A stretch of DNA of 6,580 nt from Flemingiibacterium sp045534235 (GCA_045534235.1 JAZSJI010000049.1:1-6580); one strand, 5' to 3'. Shown: positions 1-5,877, numbered from the stretch's first letter. The notes: generated by a model from the sequence alone, not told the origin. Numbers and translations are program-made.

Positions 1-328
1 TGTTGACACAGCCGACTGTGTTGACTATCCAGATATCGTTTCTGATCCTGACCTTGCCGTTTTTTCTGCGGTATCCCATAAACGTGGGAACGTCGTCGAC
101 TTTCTCTGCAGGATAGAGAAGTGGCTCGTACTTATACTCGAGCTTGCCCGAGAGGTTAGTTTTTACGTTGTGCGTATGTACGTGCTCGCCCTTTTTGATG
201 TCCGCGGTCGCGTGACCTATCGGCTGACCGTACTTTATGATGTTCTCGCCGCACTTAATGTCGCGCGCGGCGTATTTGTGACCGTCGGAGAGGTTTACCT
301 CGACGTTGTCAAGCTTGTTAATGAGCAT
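1..328 (-). CDS. uxaA: Altronate dehydratase (UxaA), N-terminal part, cut by the left edge
   Basis: UxaA dehydrates D-altronate to 2-keto-3-deoxy-gluconate in the cytoplasm, the step after tagaturonate reduction in galacturonate breakdown. Only the first 109 codons lie in the window. Residues 1-80 match the SAF domain that begins UxaA proteins, with the His-rich stretch HVHTHN at 49-54. After it come GYRR (85-88), RNDIW (96-100) and NTVGCVN (103-109), the typical opening of the main dehydratase domain. The ATG at 326-328 lies inside the end of uxaB, which terminates at 318, giving an 11-nt overlap. No strong Shine-Dalgarno site precedes it (only a GCGAGA about 10 nt upstream), which suggests translation coupled to uxaB. 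It shares the uxaB transcript. The assignment rests on remembered family motifs plus the uxaB neighbour, and is strong. Confidence 0.93.
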   Translation of the reverse strand, partial: MLINKLDNVEVNLSDGHKYAARDIKCGENIIKYGQPIGHATADIKKGEHVHTHNVKTNLSGKLEYKYEPLLYPAEKVDDVPTFMGYRRKNGKVRIRNDIWIVNTVGCVN

Positions 329-1580
329 ATTTTAAAATCTCGCTTTCAAGTTGTGAGAGGTCCTCGCCCCAAAGCGCGGTGTTTGCAAGTATGTCCTTAA
401 CGCTCGCACTCTTCATAAACGCGGTAACGTCTTTATCGTCGTTGGTCATATCGGTTCTGTAGAACTCGATAAGCTTCGCGAAGGAGAAGATAAGCGTTTC
501 GGGCATCTTGTTGTATCTCTTAATGTATTCAAGGACAGACGGAAGCACGCGTACCTTGAACTTGCTCACGGAATTGAGCGCAATTGAGGAGAGGTAGTGC
601 TTTATGTACGGGTTAGCGAAGCGCGTCAGCACGTTGTCCGCATACTCGAGAAGCTCCTCGCGCGGAAGGTCGAGCGTCGGGATTATCTCGTCGAATACGC
701 ACTTTCTGATGTGTTCACGCATTTTTTCGTCGTCGATGCAGGACTTGAGGGTGTCAAAGCCCGAAAGGAGCGCGTAGGGTACGAGCGAGGTGTGCGCGCC
801 GTTGAGGATGCGCACCTTTCGGGTGCGGTACATCTCAAGGTTATCGGTGAGGATTACGTTAAGACCGCACTTGTCGAAGGGAAGCTCATTAAAGAGCTCG
901 TTGTAGCCCTCGATAACCCAAAGGTGGAAGTATTCCGAGGTGTTTACCATCTTGTCGTCCCAGTCGAGGTCTATCTTCTCGTCCTTCGGATAGCCCGTGT
1001 TGATGCGGTCAACGAGCGTGTTGCAGAAGATGTTGTCGTTCTCGATGAACGCCTTAAAGCCATCGCCGAGGTTCCAACGGTCTGCGTACTGAAGGATACA
1101 CTTTTTGAGATTGGCACCGTTTTTGTCGATAAGCTCGCAGGGAAGGAATACAAATCCGGGAAGACCGAGGTCGAAGCGCGCCTTTAAGAGCTGTGTAAGC
1201 TTACCTGGGAAGGTCTTTGCAGGCTTGTCGCCGTAGCTATCGTCTACGGAGTATACGATGCCAGCCTCGGTGGTGTTGGAGATGATAAAGCGGAAATCGG
1301 GATTCTTTGCGAGCGCTATGTACTCATCAAAATCATCGTAGGGCTTTACGCAGCGCGAGATGACGTCGTTTTTCTGAATTTCAACGCCTTCAACGCCGCG
1401 GCAGATGTGCGTGTATACGCAGTCCTGCGCCGTGAGCATATCGCACATACCGTTTTCAATCGGCTGAACAACGACGACCTTACCGGAAAAATCGGTGGTG
1501 TCGTTCACCTTTTTTACCATCCAATCGGCAAAGCCGCGAAGAAATCCGCCCTCGCCGAACTGTATAATTTTCTCTTTCAT
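318..1580 (-). CDS. uxaB: Tagaturonate reductase / altronate oxidoreductase (UxaB)
   Basis: UxaB is a cytoplasmic NADH-dependent enzyme that reduces D-tagaturonate to D-altronate; it belongs to the long-chain mannitol dehydrogenase family. Seen in the 420-residue product: the N-terminal nucleotide-binding start QFGEGGFLRGF (7-17), NTTEAGI (102-108), FCNTLVDRI (185-193), and the catalytic-type pattern K255, N260, H263 in KVRILNGAHTS. The end, with LWGEDLS (403-409), also fits UxaB. At 420 residues it is shorter than E. coli UxaB (about 480), mostly through short loops and C-terminus, but the core motifs are intact. I chose the ATG at 1578-1580 because AAAGGA (1588-1593) precedes it by 7 nt. 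An in-frame ATG at 1664 would add 28 residues, overlaps the -10 box, and is rejected. First gene of an operon with uxaA. Fructuronate reductase (UxuB) is less likely given uxaA next door. Confidence 0.92.
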   Translation of the reverse strand: MKEKIIQFGEGGFLRGFADWMVKKVNDTTDFSGKVVVVQPIENGMCDMLTAQDCVYTHICRGVEGVEIQKNDVISRCVKPYDDFDEYIALAKNPDFRFIISNTTEAGIVYSVDDSYGDKPAKTFPGKLTQLLKARFDLGLPGFVFLPCELIDKNGANLKKCILQYADRWNLGDGFKAFIENDNIFCNTLVDRINTGYPKDEKIDLDWDDKMVNTSEYFHLWVIEGYNELFNELPFDKCGLNVILTDNLEMYRTRKVRILNGAHTSLVPYALLSGFDTLKSCIDDEKMREHIRKCVFDEIIPTLDLPREELLEYADNVLTRFANPYIKHYLSSIALNSVSKFKVRVLPSVLEYIKRYNKMPETLIFSFAKLIEFYRTDMTNDDKDVTAFMKSASVKDILANTALWGEDLSQLESEILKYAH

Positions 1581-1620
1581 AAATATGTCCTTTCCCACCG
1601 CTTTTCGGTGCGCTGATTTA

Positions 1621-1641
1621 TGAGGTGTGCCCTCACACACC
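1621..1641. promoter_or_regulatory. Overlapping dyads in the uxaB leader (operator or mRNA hairpin)
   Basis: Two inverted repeats overlap just downstream of the predicted uxaB start site: TGAGG (1621-1625) with CCTCA (1631-1635), and GGTGTG (1624-1629) with CACACC (1636-1641). As DNA they fall at about +6 to +26, a usual repressor position. As RNA they can form alternative stems. A further small hairpin, CACCG/CGGTG (1596-1610), sits 2 nt from the uxaB ribosome binding site. Which protein or RNA mechanism uses them is not visible. Confidence 0.4.
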
Positions 1642-1652
1642 ACTTCACTATA

Positions 1653-1681
1653 ATTATACATCAAAATCTATGTAATTTCTA
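1653..1681 (-). promoter_or_regulatory. Sigma-A promoter for uxaBA
   Basis: On the minus strand, TAGAAA (-35, 1676-1681, four of six matches) and a perfect TATAAT (-10, 1653-1658) are separated by 17 bp. Transcription should start near 1646, giving a leader of about 66 nt before uxaB. The 8-bp palindrome TACCGGTA (1680-1687) overlaps the upstream edge of the -35 box and could be a protein site. Confidence 0.65.
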
Positions 1682-1721
1682 CCGGTATTTTGAATTTTTC
1701 AGATATATTTTTACAGAAATA

Positions 1722-1750
1722 TTGCATTTTTTGAAAAAATGTGATAATAT
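1722..1750 (+). promoter_or_regulatory. Probable promoter of the first AraC-family gene
   Basis: Two readings are possible: an extended -10 (TG at 1740-1741, then GATAAT at 1743-1748), or TTGCAT (1722-1727) with TAATAT (1745-1750) at 17 bp. The extended -10 reading is preferred because no good -35 exists. Both put the start near 1755, about 25 nt before the ATG at 1780. Confidence 0.45.
1725..1741. promoter_or_regulatory. 17-bp perfect palindrome, candidate operator
   Basis: CATTTTTTGAAAAAATG is a perfect inverted repeat (8-bp arms around one G) in the uxaB/araC-type divergent gap. It ends 1 bp before the predicted -10 box (GATAAT, 1743-1748) of the rightward regulator gene, so a bound protein would block that promoter. 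Such A/T arms can also arise by chance in AT-rich DNA. Confidence 0.4.
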
Positions 1751-1779
1751 ATAGCTAACACAAGCATACAGGTGAGGCT

Positions 1780-2613
1780 ATGATATTTTACAAAGACGCG
1801 TATACTGACAAATCAATAATGATAGAGAAGGATAAATCGCCGCTCGCGACGGATATGCCCGAAACCCACTCGCATGGGCATCACGAGCTGTATTTTCTGC
1901 TCTCGGGCAAGCGACGCTATTTCGTCGGACACAAGATATTTTCCGTGTCGCCCGGCAACCTTGTTATAATCCCCGAAAACGAGCTTCACAGAACGGGCGC
2001 GATGGGCGGCGTGGGCTACGATCGCTACGTGACTTATTTTACGGGCGACACGCTCGACGCTATCGCCGAAACACTCGGCCGTGAGCGTGTTGATGAGTTT
2101 TTGTCACTTGGCTGCGTACAGTTTTCGCCCGAGCGCGTAAAGCGGCTTCGCGAGCGATTTGACGCGATATACTCCGAGCAGGCGAGAGAGGATGGCTTTT
2201 CTCTGCAAGTACAGAAAAATCTGCTTTACGATATAATAATCGAAACGCTACGCCACGGCAAAGTCAAAAGCTGTGCGACAGGTGAGGGCGCTGACAAGAT
2301 ACAGCTCGTCGCCGCGTACATCAGCGAAAACTACGCCTCGGAGATAACGCTCGATTTCGCCGCCGAGATGGCGTGTATGGAAAAAACGTACTTTTCGAAG
2401 CGCTTCAAGGCGCTGACGGGCTTTGGCTTTTGCGAGTATCTGACGCGCACACGCATAAACGCGGCACAGTCGCTGCTTTTATCAAGCGAGCTTAACGTGA
2501 GCGAAATATCGGACGCGTGCGGCTTTTCGGGCAGTAACTATTTCGGCGACGTTTTCCGCCGCCTGCACGGTGTTTCACCGTCGCAGTACAGACAGAAAAT
2601 GAAGAACAGATAA
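1780..2613 (+). CDS. AraC-family transcriptional regulator with N-terminal cupin domain
   Basis: The product is a cytoplasmic DNA-binding sugar-responsive type regulator of 277 residues, the usual length. Residues about 20-90 form an AraC-binding cupin: the His-rich HSHGHHELYFLLSG starts at H30 (H30, H32, H34, H35), followed by SPGNLVIIPENELHRT (57-72). Residues about 170-275 form the AraC DNA-binding domain with two helix-turn-helix units: the first around 191-215 (LDFAAEMACMEKTYFSKRFK), the second around 239-270 (SEISDACGFSGSNYFGDVFR and VSPSQYR). The start at 1780 has AGGTGAGG at 1770-1777. It is divergent from uxaBA across 199 bp, so regulation of that operon (and of itself) is the natural guess. 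The bile-salt-hydrolase-like gene 51 nt downstream could be a co-transcribed partner or another target. The ligand is unknown; a sugar acid would fit the context. Confidence 0.93.
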   Translation: MIFYKDAYTDKSIMIEKDKSPLATDMPETHSHGHHELYFLLSGKRRYFVGHKIFSVSPGNLVIIPENELHRTGAMGGVGYDRYVTYFTGDTLDAIAETLGRERVDEFLSLGCVQFSPERVKRLRERFDAIYSEQAREDGFSLQVQKNLLYDIIIETLRHGKVKSCATGEGADKIQLVAAYISENYASEITLDFAAEMACMEKTYFSKRFKALTGFGFCEYLTRTRINAAQSLLLSSELNVSEISDACGFSGSNYFGDVFRRLHGVSPSQYRQKMKNR

Positions 2614-2639
2614 CATCACAAAAAGTGGGCATAATAGTA

Positions 2640-2660
2640 CCGAAATACATTTTCGGAGGG
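2640..2660 (+). promoter_or_regulatory. Hairpin overlapping the ribosome binding site of the amidase gene
   Basis: CCGAAA (2640-2645) and TTTCGG (2651-2656) form a perfect 6-bp stem with a 5-nt TACAT loop. The right arm takes in the first two G of the Shine-Dalgarno GGAGGG (2655-2660), which stands 4 nt before the ATG at 2665. No T-run follows, so this is not an intrinsic terminator. It could modulate translation or be a protein site. A possible -10, CATAAT (2630-2635), lies upstream but has no convincing -35, so read-through from the regulator gene is equally likely. Confidence 0.35.
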
Positions 2661-2664
2661 TATT

Positions 2665-3630
2665 ATGTGTACTGCAGTAAACACGCGCGGTCTTTTCGGG
2701 CGTACGCTCGACATCGAGGGCTCGTTTGACGAGAGCGTCACCGTTGCGCCGCGCAATTTCCCACTTGTATTCAATCGCGAGGGCATGCTTCGCTCGCACC
2801 TTGCTATCATCGGTATGGCATCGGTGCGTTCGGGGGTGCCCTTGTATTATGACGCCGTAAACGAGGCGGGGCTTTGTATGGCGGCACTCAAATTTCCGGA
2901 TAATGCCGTCTATCACAAGCCGCGCGCGGACAAGCACAACGTCGCGTCGTTTGAGCTTATCCTGTGGGTGCTCGGGCAGTGTGATACGCTTGCTTCGGCA
3001 CGAGAGCTGCTCGGTCAAACGAACGTCACAAACGATGATTTCGCCGCCGATATAAAGTCGACGCCGCTCCATTTTATCGTAGCGGACGGCGAGGGGGCGA
3101 TAGTCGCCGAGAGTGTGGCGGACGGACTGAAAATTTACGAAAACCCGCTCGGCGTGCTTGCCAACAATCCGCCGTTCCCGTATCACGCGACGCGCGTGTG
3201 CGATTTTATGCATCTCACGTCGGACTATCCCGAGAATACGCTTTGCGCGGACGTGCCGCTTGCACCGTATTCGGGCGGTATGGGCGCTGTCGGTCTGCCG
3301 GGTGATTTCTCCTCGTCCTCGCGGTTTGTACGCGCGGTATTTGCGAAAAATCACACGCTGCTCGAGGGCACACAAAGCGAGCGCGTGGGCGCGTTTTTTC
3401 ATATTATGGACACGGTAGGCGTGCCGCGCGGATGCGAGAAAAACGCAGAGGGCGAGCGACTCTTTACGCTCTACACCTCGTGCATTGACGTTGGCACGCG
3501 CACGTATTTTTTCACGACGTATGAAAACCGCCGTATACGTGCACTCTCGCTTGGCGGTGTCGACCTCGACGAGTCAGCACTCGTCTGCCGCGGCATATCA
3601 GGCGGCGAGGACGTGGAGTATATGCGGTGA
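2665..3630 (+). CDS. Choloylglycine hydrolase family Ntn amidase (bile-salt-hydrolase-like)
   Basis: The family cleaves linear amide bonds: bile salt hydrolases release glycine or taurine from bile acids, and relatives cleave penicillin V or N-acyl homoserine lactones. The 321-residue product has the usual length. Cys2 follows the initiator Met and would become the N-terminal nucleophile once Met is removed. Family residues are visible in order: R13 and D16 in FGRTLD (11-16), N66 in NEAGL (66-70), N167/N168 in LANNPPF (165-171), and R220 in the block GLPGDFSSSSRFVRAVF (210-226). These blocks, with NVASFELILWVLGQ (92-105), resemble Gram-positive bile salt hydrolases more than penicillin V acylases. 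There is no signal peptide, so it acts in the cytoplasm. Start supported by GGAGGG 4 nt upstream. It lies 51 nt after the AraC-family gene, same strand. Family call is firm; bile salt as substrate is inference. Confidence 0.9.
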   Translation: MCTAVNTRGLFGRTLDIEGSFDESVTVAPRNFPLVFNREGMLRSHLAIIGMASVRSGVPLYYDAVNEAGLCMAALKFPDNAVYHKPRADKHNVASFELILWVLGQCDTLASARELLGQTNVTNDDFAADIKSTPLHFIVADGEGAIVAESVADGLKIYENPLGVLANNPPFPYHATRVCDFMHLTSDYPENTLCADVPLAPYSGGMGAVGLPGDFSSSSRFVRAVFAKNHTLLEGTQSERVGAFFHIMDTVGVPRGCEKNAEGERLFTLYTSCIDVGTRTYFFTTYENRRIRALSLGGVDLDESALVCRGISGGEDVEYMR

Positions 3631-3636
3631 GCAACC

Positions 3637-3667
3637 GTCGATTTGTGCATAAAGACAGTCGATTTGT
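3637..3667 (+). promoter_or_regulatory. Paired direct repeats, predicted AraC-type activator site
   Basis: GTCGATTTGT occurs twice without mismatch, at 3637-3646 and 3658-3667, a period of 21 bp (two helical turns) ending 3 bp before a -35 box. Direct half-sites 21 bp apart next to -35 are the classical arrangement for AraC-family activators. The same pair, degenerate, occurs at 5758-5788. The likely binder is the AraC-family protein encoded at 4907-5746. Confidence 0.7.
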
Positions 3668-3670
3668 CAC

Positions 3671-3699
3671 TTGACACGGTGAAGCTCTCGCGGTATACT
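3671..3699 (+). promoter_or_regulatory. Strong sigma-A promoter of the oxidoreductase gene
   Basis: Perfect TTGACA (3671-3676), a 17-bp spacer, then TATACT (3694-3699, five of six matches). Start expected near 3706, about 32 nt before the ATG at 3738. The -35 also lies inside a small dyad, TGTCA-CT-TGACA (3665-3676). Confidence 0.85.
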
Positions 3700-3737
3700 G
3701 TTTGTAGAAATATAAATTCCAAAAGGAGTTATGAGTT

Positions 3738-4784
3738 ATGAATAACAAGCTTGCAATAATAGGCTGCGGCACTATCGGCGACTATCACCTTGGTCACTTT
3801 ATGCAGTACGGTGACCTTGTCGAGCTGGTCGGCTTCTGCGACCTTATACCCGAGAAGGCGGATAGGTTTGTAGAAAAGGCGGGCTGTGGCAAGGCGTACA
3901 CCGATTTTCGTGTAATGCTCGATGAAGTAAAGCCCGATATGGTATTCGTCTGCATTCCGCCGTATTGCCACGGTGACGTAGAAAGGGAGCTTCTTGAGAG
4001 AAATATCCATTTCTTCATCGAAAAGCCGATGAGCCTTGATATTAAGTTCGCTAAATGGGTTCGCGACGAGATTGAAAAGCGAGGACTTATCACCGCTGTC
4101 GGCTTCCAGATGCGCTACACCAACAAGTCGGACTACGCGCGCGATTTCTGTAAGGAAAATCAGATAGTATTCGTGAACGGCACGCGTATCGGCGGTATCC
4201 CGAAGATAGATTGGTGGGGCGATAAGAGCCTTTCCGGCGGTCAGCTTGTTGAGGCGGCTATACACGAGTGCGACCTTATCCGCTACTGTGTAGGCGACGT
4301 GGACGAGGTATTCTCATACTCTACGCGCGGATTTGTCAAGGAAGCGCCGATAGCTTACGATACGGACGACTGTACCGCTACTACGGTTAAGTTTAAGAGT
4401 GGAGCACTCGGTGTATTCGCAGGTGGCTGCTACGCGAAGTCGGGCAACTCATATGCTTCCAAGGTTATCTTTTCTGCAAAGGACAAGAGAATCGAATACT
4501 TCAAGCAGCTTGACATTTACGGCGAGGAGCCTACCAAGCAGGATGACGATGCTAAATTCGTGGTCAAGGGCGACGGTGCGCTCGGCGCGGCAGGCGAGAA
4601 GATAAGCATTGAATCCACGGGCGACAGTGGACTTGATTGCGACCGCACGTTTATTGAGGCGGTGCTCACGGGTGACGCGTCGAAGATACGCTCGCCGTAC
4701 GCGGACGCGTACAAGACGCTCGCGTTCGTGCTTGCGTGCAATGAGTCGATGGCGACGGGCAAAGCGGTTAAGGTTGAATATTAA
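3738..4784 (+). CDS. Gfo/Idh/MocA-family NAD(P)-dependent oxidoreductase
   Basis: Members oxidise or reduce a hydroxyl/keto group on sugars, inositols or their derivatives using NAD(P). The 348-residue product starts with a Rossmann fold: KLAIIGCGTIGDYH (4-17, GxGxxG type), acidic D35 at the end of the second strand, VCIPPYCH (71-78) and the signature EKP (95-97), whose Lys is the usual catalytic residue. The C-terminal alpha/beta domain carries GGQLVEAAIHECDLIRY (167-183), with H176 in the catalytic-His position; E172 stands where many relatives have Asp. It is cytoplasmic, with no signal peptide. ATG at 3738 is preceded by AAAAGGAG 9 nt upstream; an ATG at 3731 is out of frame and gives only four codons. 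It is a single-gene unit with its own strong promoter and terminator. Its promoter matches that of the isomerase at 5878, so the two probably serve one pathway. Substrate unknown. Confidence 0.92.
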   Translation: MNNKLAIIGCGTIGDYHLGHFMQYGDLVELVGFCDLIPEKADRFVEKAGCGKAYTDFRVMLDEVKPDMVFVCIPPYCHGDVERELLERNIHFFIEKPMSLDIKFAKWVRDEIEKRGLITAVGFQMRYTNKSDYARDFCKENQIVFVNGTRIGGIPKIDWWGDKSLSGGQLVEAAIHECDLIRYCVGDVDEVFSYSTRGFVKEAPIAYDTDDCTATTVKFKSGALGVFAGGCYAKSGNSYASKVIFSAKDKRIEYFKQLDIYGEEPTKQDDDAKFVVKGDGALGAAGEKISIESTGDSGLDCDRTFIEAVLTGDASKIRSPYADAYKTLAFVLACNESMATGKAVKVEY

Positions 4785-4790
4785 AACGGA

Positions 4791-4821
4791 AAGCCTCCCA
4801 CATCGGGAGGCTTGTTTTTTT
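4791..4821 (+). terminator. Rho-independent terminator of the oxidoreductase gene
   Basis: Stem AAGCCTCCC (4791-4799) pairs perfectly with GGGAGGCTT (4805-4813) around the loop ACATC, followed by G and seven T (4815-4821). It begins 6 nt after the stop codon at 4782-4784. Confidence 0.93.
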
Positions 4822-4889
4822 ATGTTCGACGGTACGTGATTCTGCGGCCAAAAATATTTGGCGGTGCATTTCGCCCGTGCAGCGAGGGC

Positions 4890-4924
4890 AAAAAATATCG
4901 GAAATCCTACACGGATTTCCGATA
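4890..4924 (-). terminator. Rho-independent terminator overlapping the end of the second AraC-family gene
   Basis: A perfect 12-bp stem, TATCGGAAATCC (4896-4907) with GGATTTCCGATA (4913-4924), has a 5-nt loop. On the minus strand it is followed by six T (A-run at 4890-4895). Its upstream arm encodes the last residues of the leftward regulator, and the TAG stop (4907-4909) starts in the loop, so the terminator is partly coding sequence. Confidence 0.9.
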
Positions 4925-5746
4925 CGTTAACGGCGAGCAGCCGATTTTCTTATTAAACACCCGACAAAAATACGGCTCGTCCTCGAAGCCGCACTCGTGC
5001 GCTATCTCGGTGACGGAAAGGTCGGTCGTAGAGAGTAGCTCGCAGGCGCGCGTTATGCGAAGCGAGGTCACGTACTCCACGGGCGAAGTGCCGAGCGCGG
5101 CACGGAAAAGCTCTCGGTAGCGACTTTCTGACAGGTGCTCCGCGGCGGCAAGCTCGCTTATTACGAGCTTGTCGCAGTAGCTGCTGTGTATGATCTCAAG
5201 CGACTTCTTAAGGCGCGTACGGCTTTGCGAGGATTGTCCGCGCTTCGAATTGTCGGCAATACAGCGAGAAAGACGCACGAGTATCGACTTAAGAAGTGCA
5301 CTGGACATCTCCTCGTATCCCTCACGGCAAAGCATTATTTCGCTGAATATATGCGAAAAATCGCGCTTTATACGCTCGGTGTCGGACGAAGAAATGTCGT
5401 GTATACAGTTGGTGGTGATGCCGAGCGAGTCGAGCAGGTCGCCGACGTCCGAGCCTGTGAAATGTGCCCAATAGTAGCCAAGCTCCGAGCCGTCGTTCGT
5501 GTATTCGTACTGCGTTTCGGGCGAGTAGATTATAAATCCGGCTGCACGAAGTATATTGCCGTTGCCGAGCGTGAGCGCACCAACGTCCACAATCTGCAGA
5601 TAATAGTCATGTCGGCATCCGTCCGAGGTGAATTTTTTTACGCTTGCTACGTGGCCCGTACAGTTGAGCATGAGTGGGCGCGACGTGTCGCAGATGTTGC
5701 CAAACGGTGATTCTTTTATATTTCTTATGTAATATGATCGTTGCAT
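4907..5746 (-). CDS. AraC-family transcriptional regulator, probable local activator
   Basis: A 279-residue cytoplasmic regulator. The N-terminal half (about 25-110) looks like a divergent AraC-type cupin sensor (GFIIYSPETQYEYTNDGSEL at 70-89, then YYWAHFTG at 91-98). The C-terminal half (about 180-279) is the AraC DNA-binding domain: first helix-turn-helix around 195-217 (ISELAAAEHLSESRYRELFR), second around 243-270 (SVTEIAHECGFEDEPYFCRV then CSPLTYR at 270-276). Start at 5746 is supported by GGAGA (5753-5757) 6 nt upstream. It is convergent with the oxidoreductase and divergent from the isomerase. Paired 21-bp-spaced repeats precede both of those promoters, and one pair lies in this gene's own leader, so it probably activates both neighbours and limits its own expression. 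The ligand is unknown. It differs clearly from the regulator at 1780 and is not a recent copy. Confidence 0.92.
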   Translation of the reverse strand: MQRSYYIRNIKESPFGNICDTSRPLMLNCTGHVASVKKFTSDGCRHDYYLQIVDVGALTLGNGNILRAAGFIIYSPETQYEYTNDGSELGYYWAHFTGSDVGDLLDSLGITTNCIHDISSSDTERIKRDFSHIFSEIMLCREGYEEMSSALLKSILVRLSRCIADNSKRGQSSQSRTRLKKSLEIIHSSYCDKLVISELAAAEHLSESRYRELFRAALGTSPVEYVTSLRITRACELLSTTDLSVTEIAHECGFEDEPYFCRVFNKKIGCSPLTYRKSV

Positions 5747-5757
5747 TTTTTATCTCC

Positions 5758-5788
5758 GTTGAATTGTACCCAAAATTCGTCGGTTTAT
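5758..5788 (+). promoter_or_regulatory. Second copy of the paired direct-repeat activator site
   Basis: GTTGAATTGT (5758-5767) and GTCGGTTTAT (5779-5788) each match GTCGATTTGT at eight of ten positions, again exactly 21 bp apart and ending 3 bp before a -35 box. The pair also lies in the leader of the leftward regulator gene, directly next to its ribosome binding site (5753-5757), where a bound protein could block transcription or alter expression of the regulator. Confidence 0.65.
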
Positions 5789-5791
5789 TAC

Positions 5792-5820
5792 TTGAACATC
5801 TCTATAGATTATTATATACT
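5792..5820 (+). promoter_or_regulatory. Sigma-A promoter of the isomerase/epimerase gene
   Basis: TTGAAC (5792-5797, four of six matches) and TATACT (5815-5820), spacer 17 bp, start near 5827, about 51 nt before the ATG. The -35 is weaker than that of the oxidoreductase promoter, which fits a need for an activator at the adjoining repeats. Confidence 0.75.
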
Positions 5821-5838
5821 AAAATTGTCAAATGTCAA
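5811..5838 (-). promoter_or_regulatory. Consensus sigma-A promoter of the second AraC-family gene
   Basis: On the minus strand, perfect TTGACA (5833-5838) and perfect TATAAT (5811-5816) with a 16-bp spacer. Start near 5804, leader about 58 nt. A second TTGACA (5826-5831) lies 7 bp away but is too close to the -10. The -10 overlaps the opposing isomerase -10 (5815-5820) by two bases, so polymerase cannot occupy both promoters at once. Confidence 0.8.
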
Positions 5839-5877
5839 TGATTTTGGCGATTTTTTTACTCGAAAGGGAAAGTGATT

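Noticed and set aside
597..1187. 196-codon rightward open frame
   Set aside because: It is the complement of uxaB, has no ribosome binding site or recognisable domain, and the opposite strand carries clear UxaB motifs.
1581..1664. 28-residue N-terminal extension of UxaB
   Set aside because: It would start within the promoter -10 region, has no family similarity, and the internal ATG at 1578-1580 has a better ribosome binding site.
2640..2656. Hairpin as terminator of the first AraC-family gene
   Set aside because: The stem is short and is followed by AGGG, not by a T-run.
2575..3402. 275-codon leftward open frame
   Set aside because: It is rich in Arg/His, antisense to the amidase gene, and the amidase strand shows all family motifs; a shadow frame.
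3729..4265. 178-codon leftward open frame
   Set aside because: Antisense to the oxidoreductase Rossmann domain, no domain or start signal.
5135..5710. 191-codon rightward open frame
   Set aside because: Complement of the second AraC-family gene; no independent evidence of coding.
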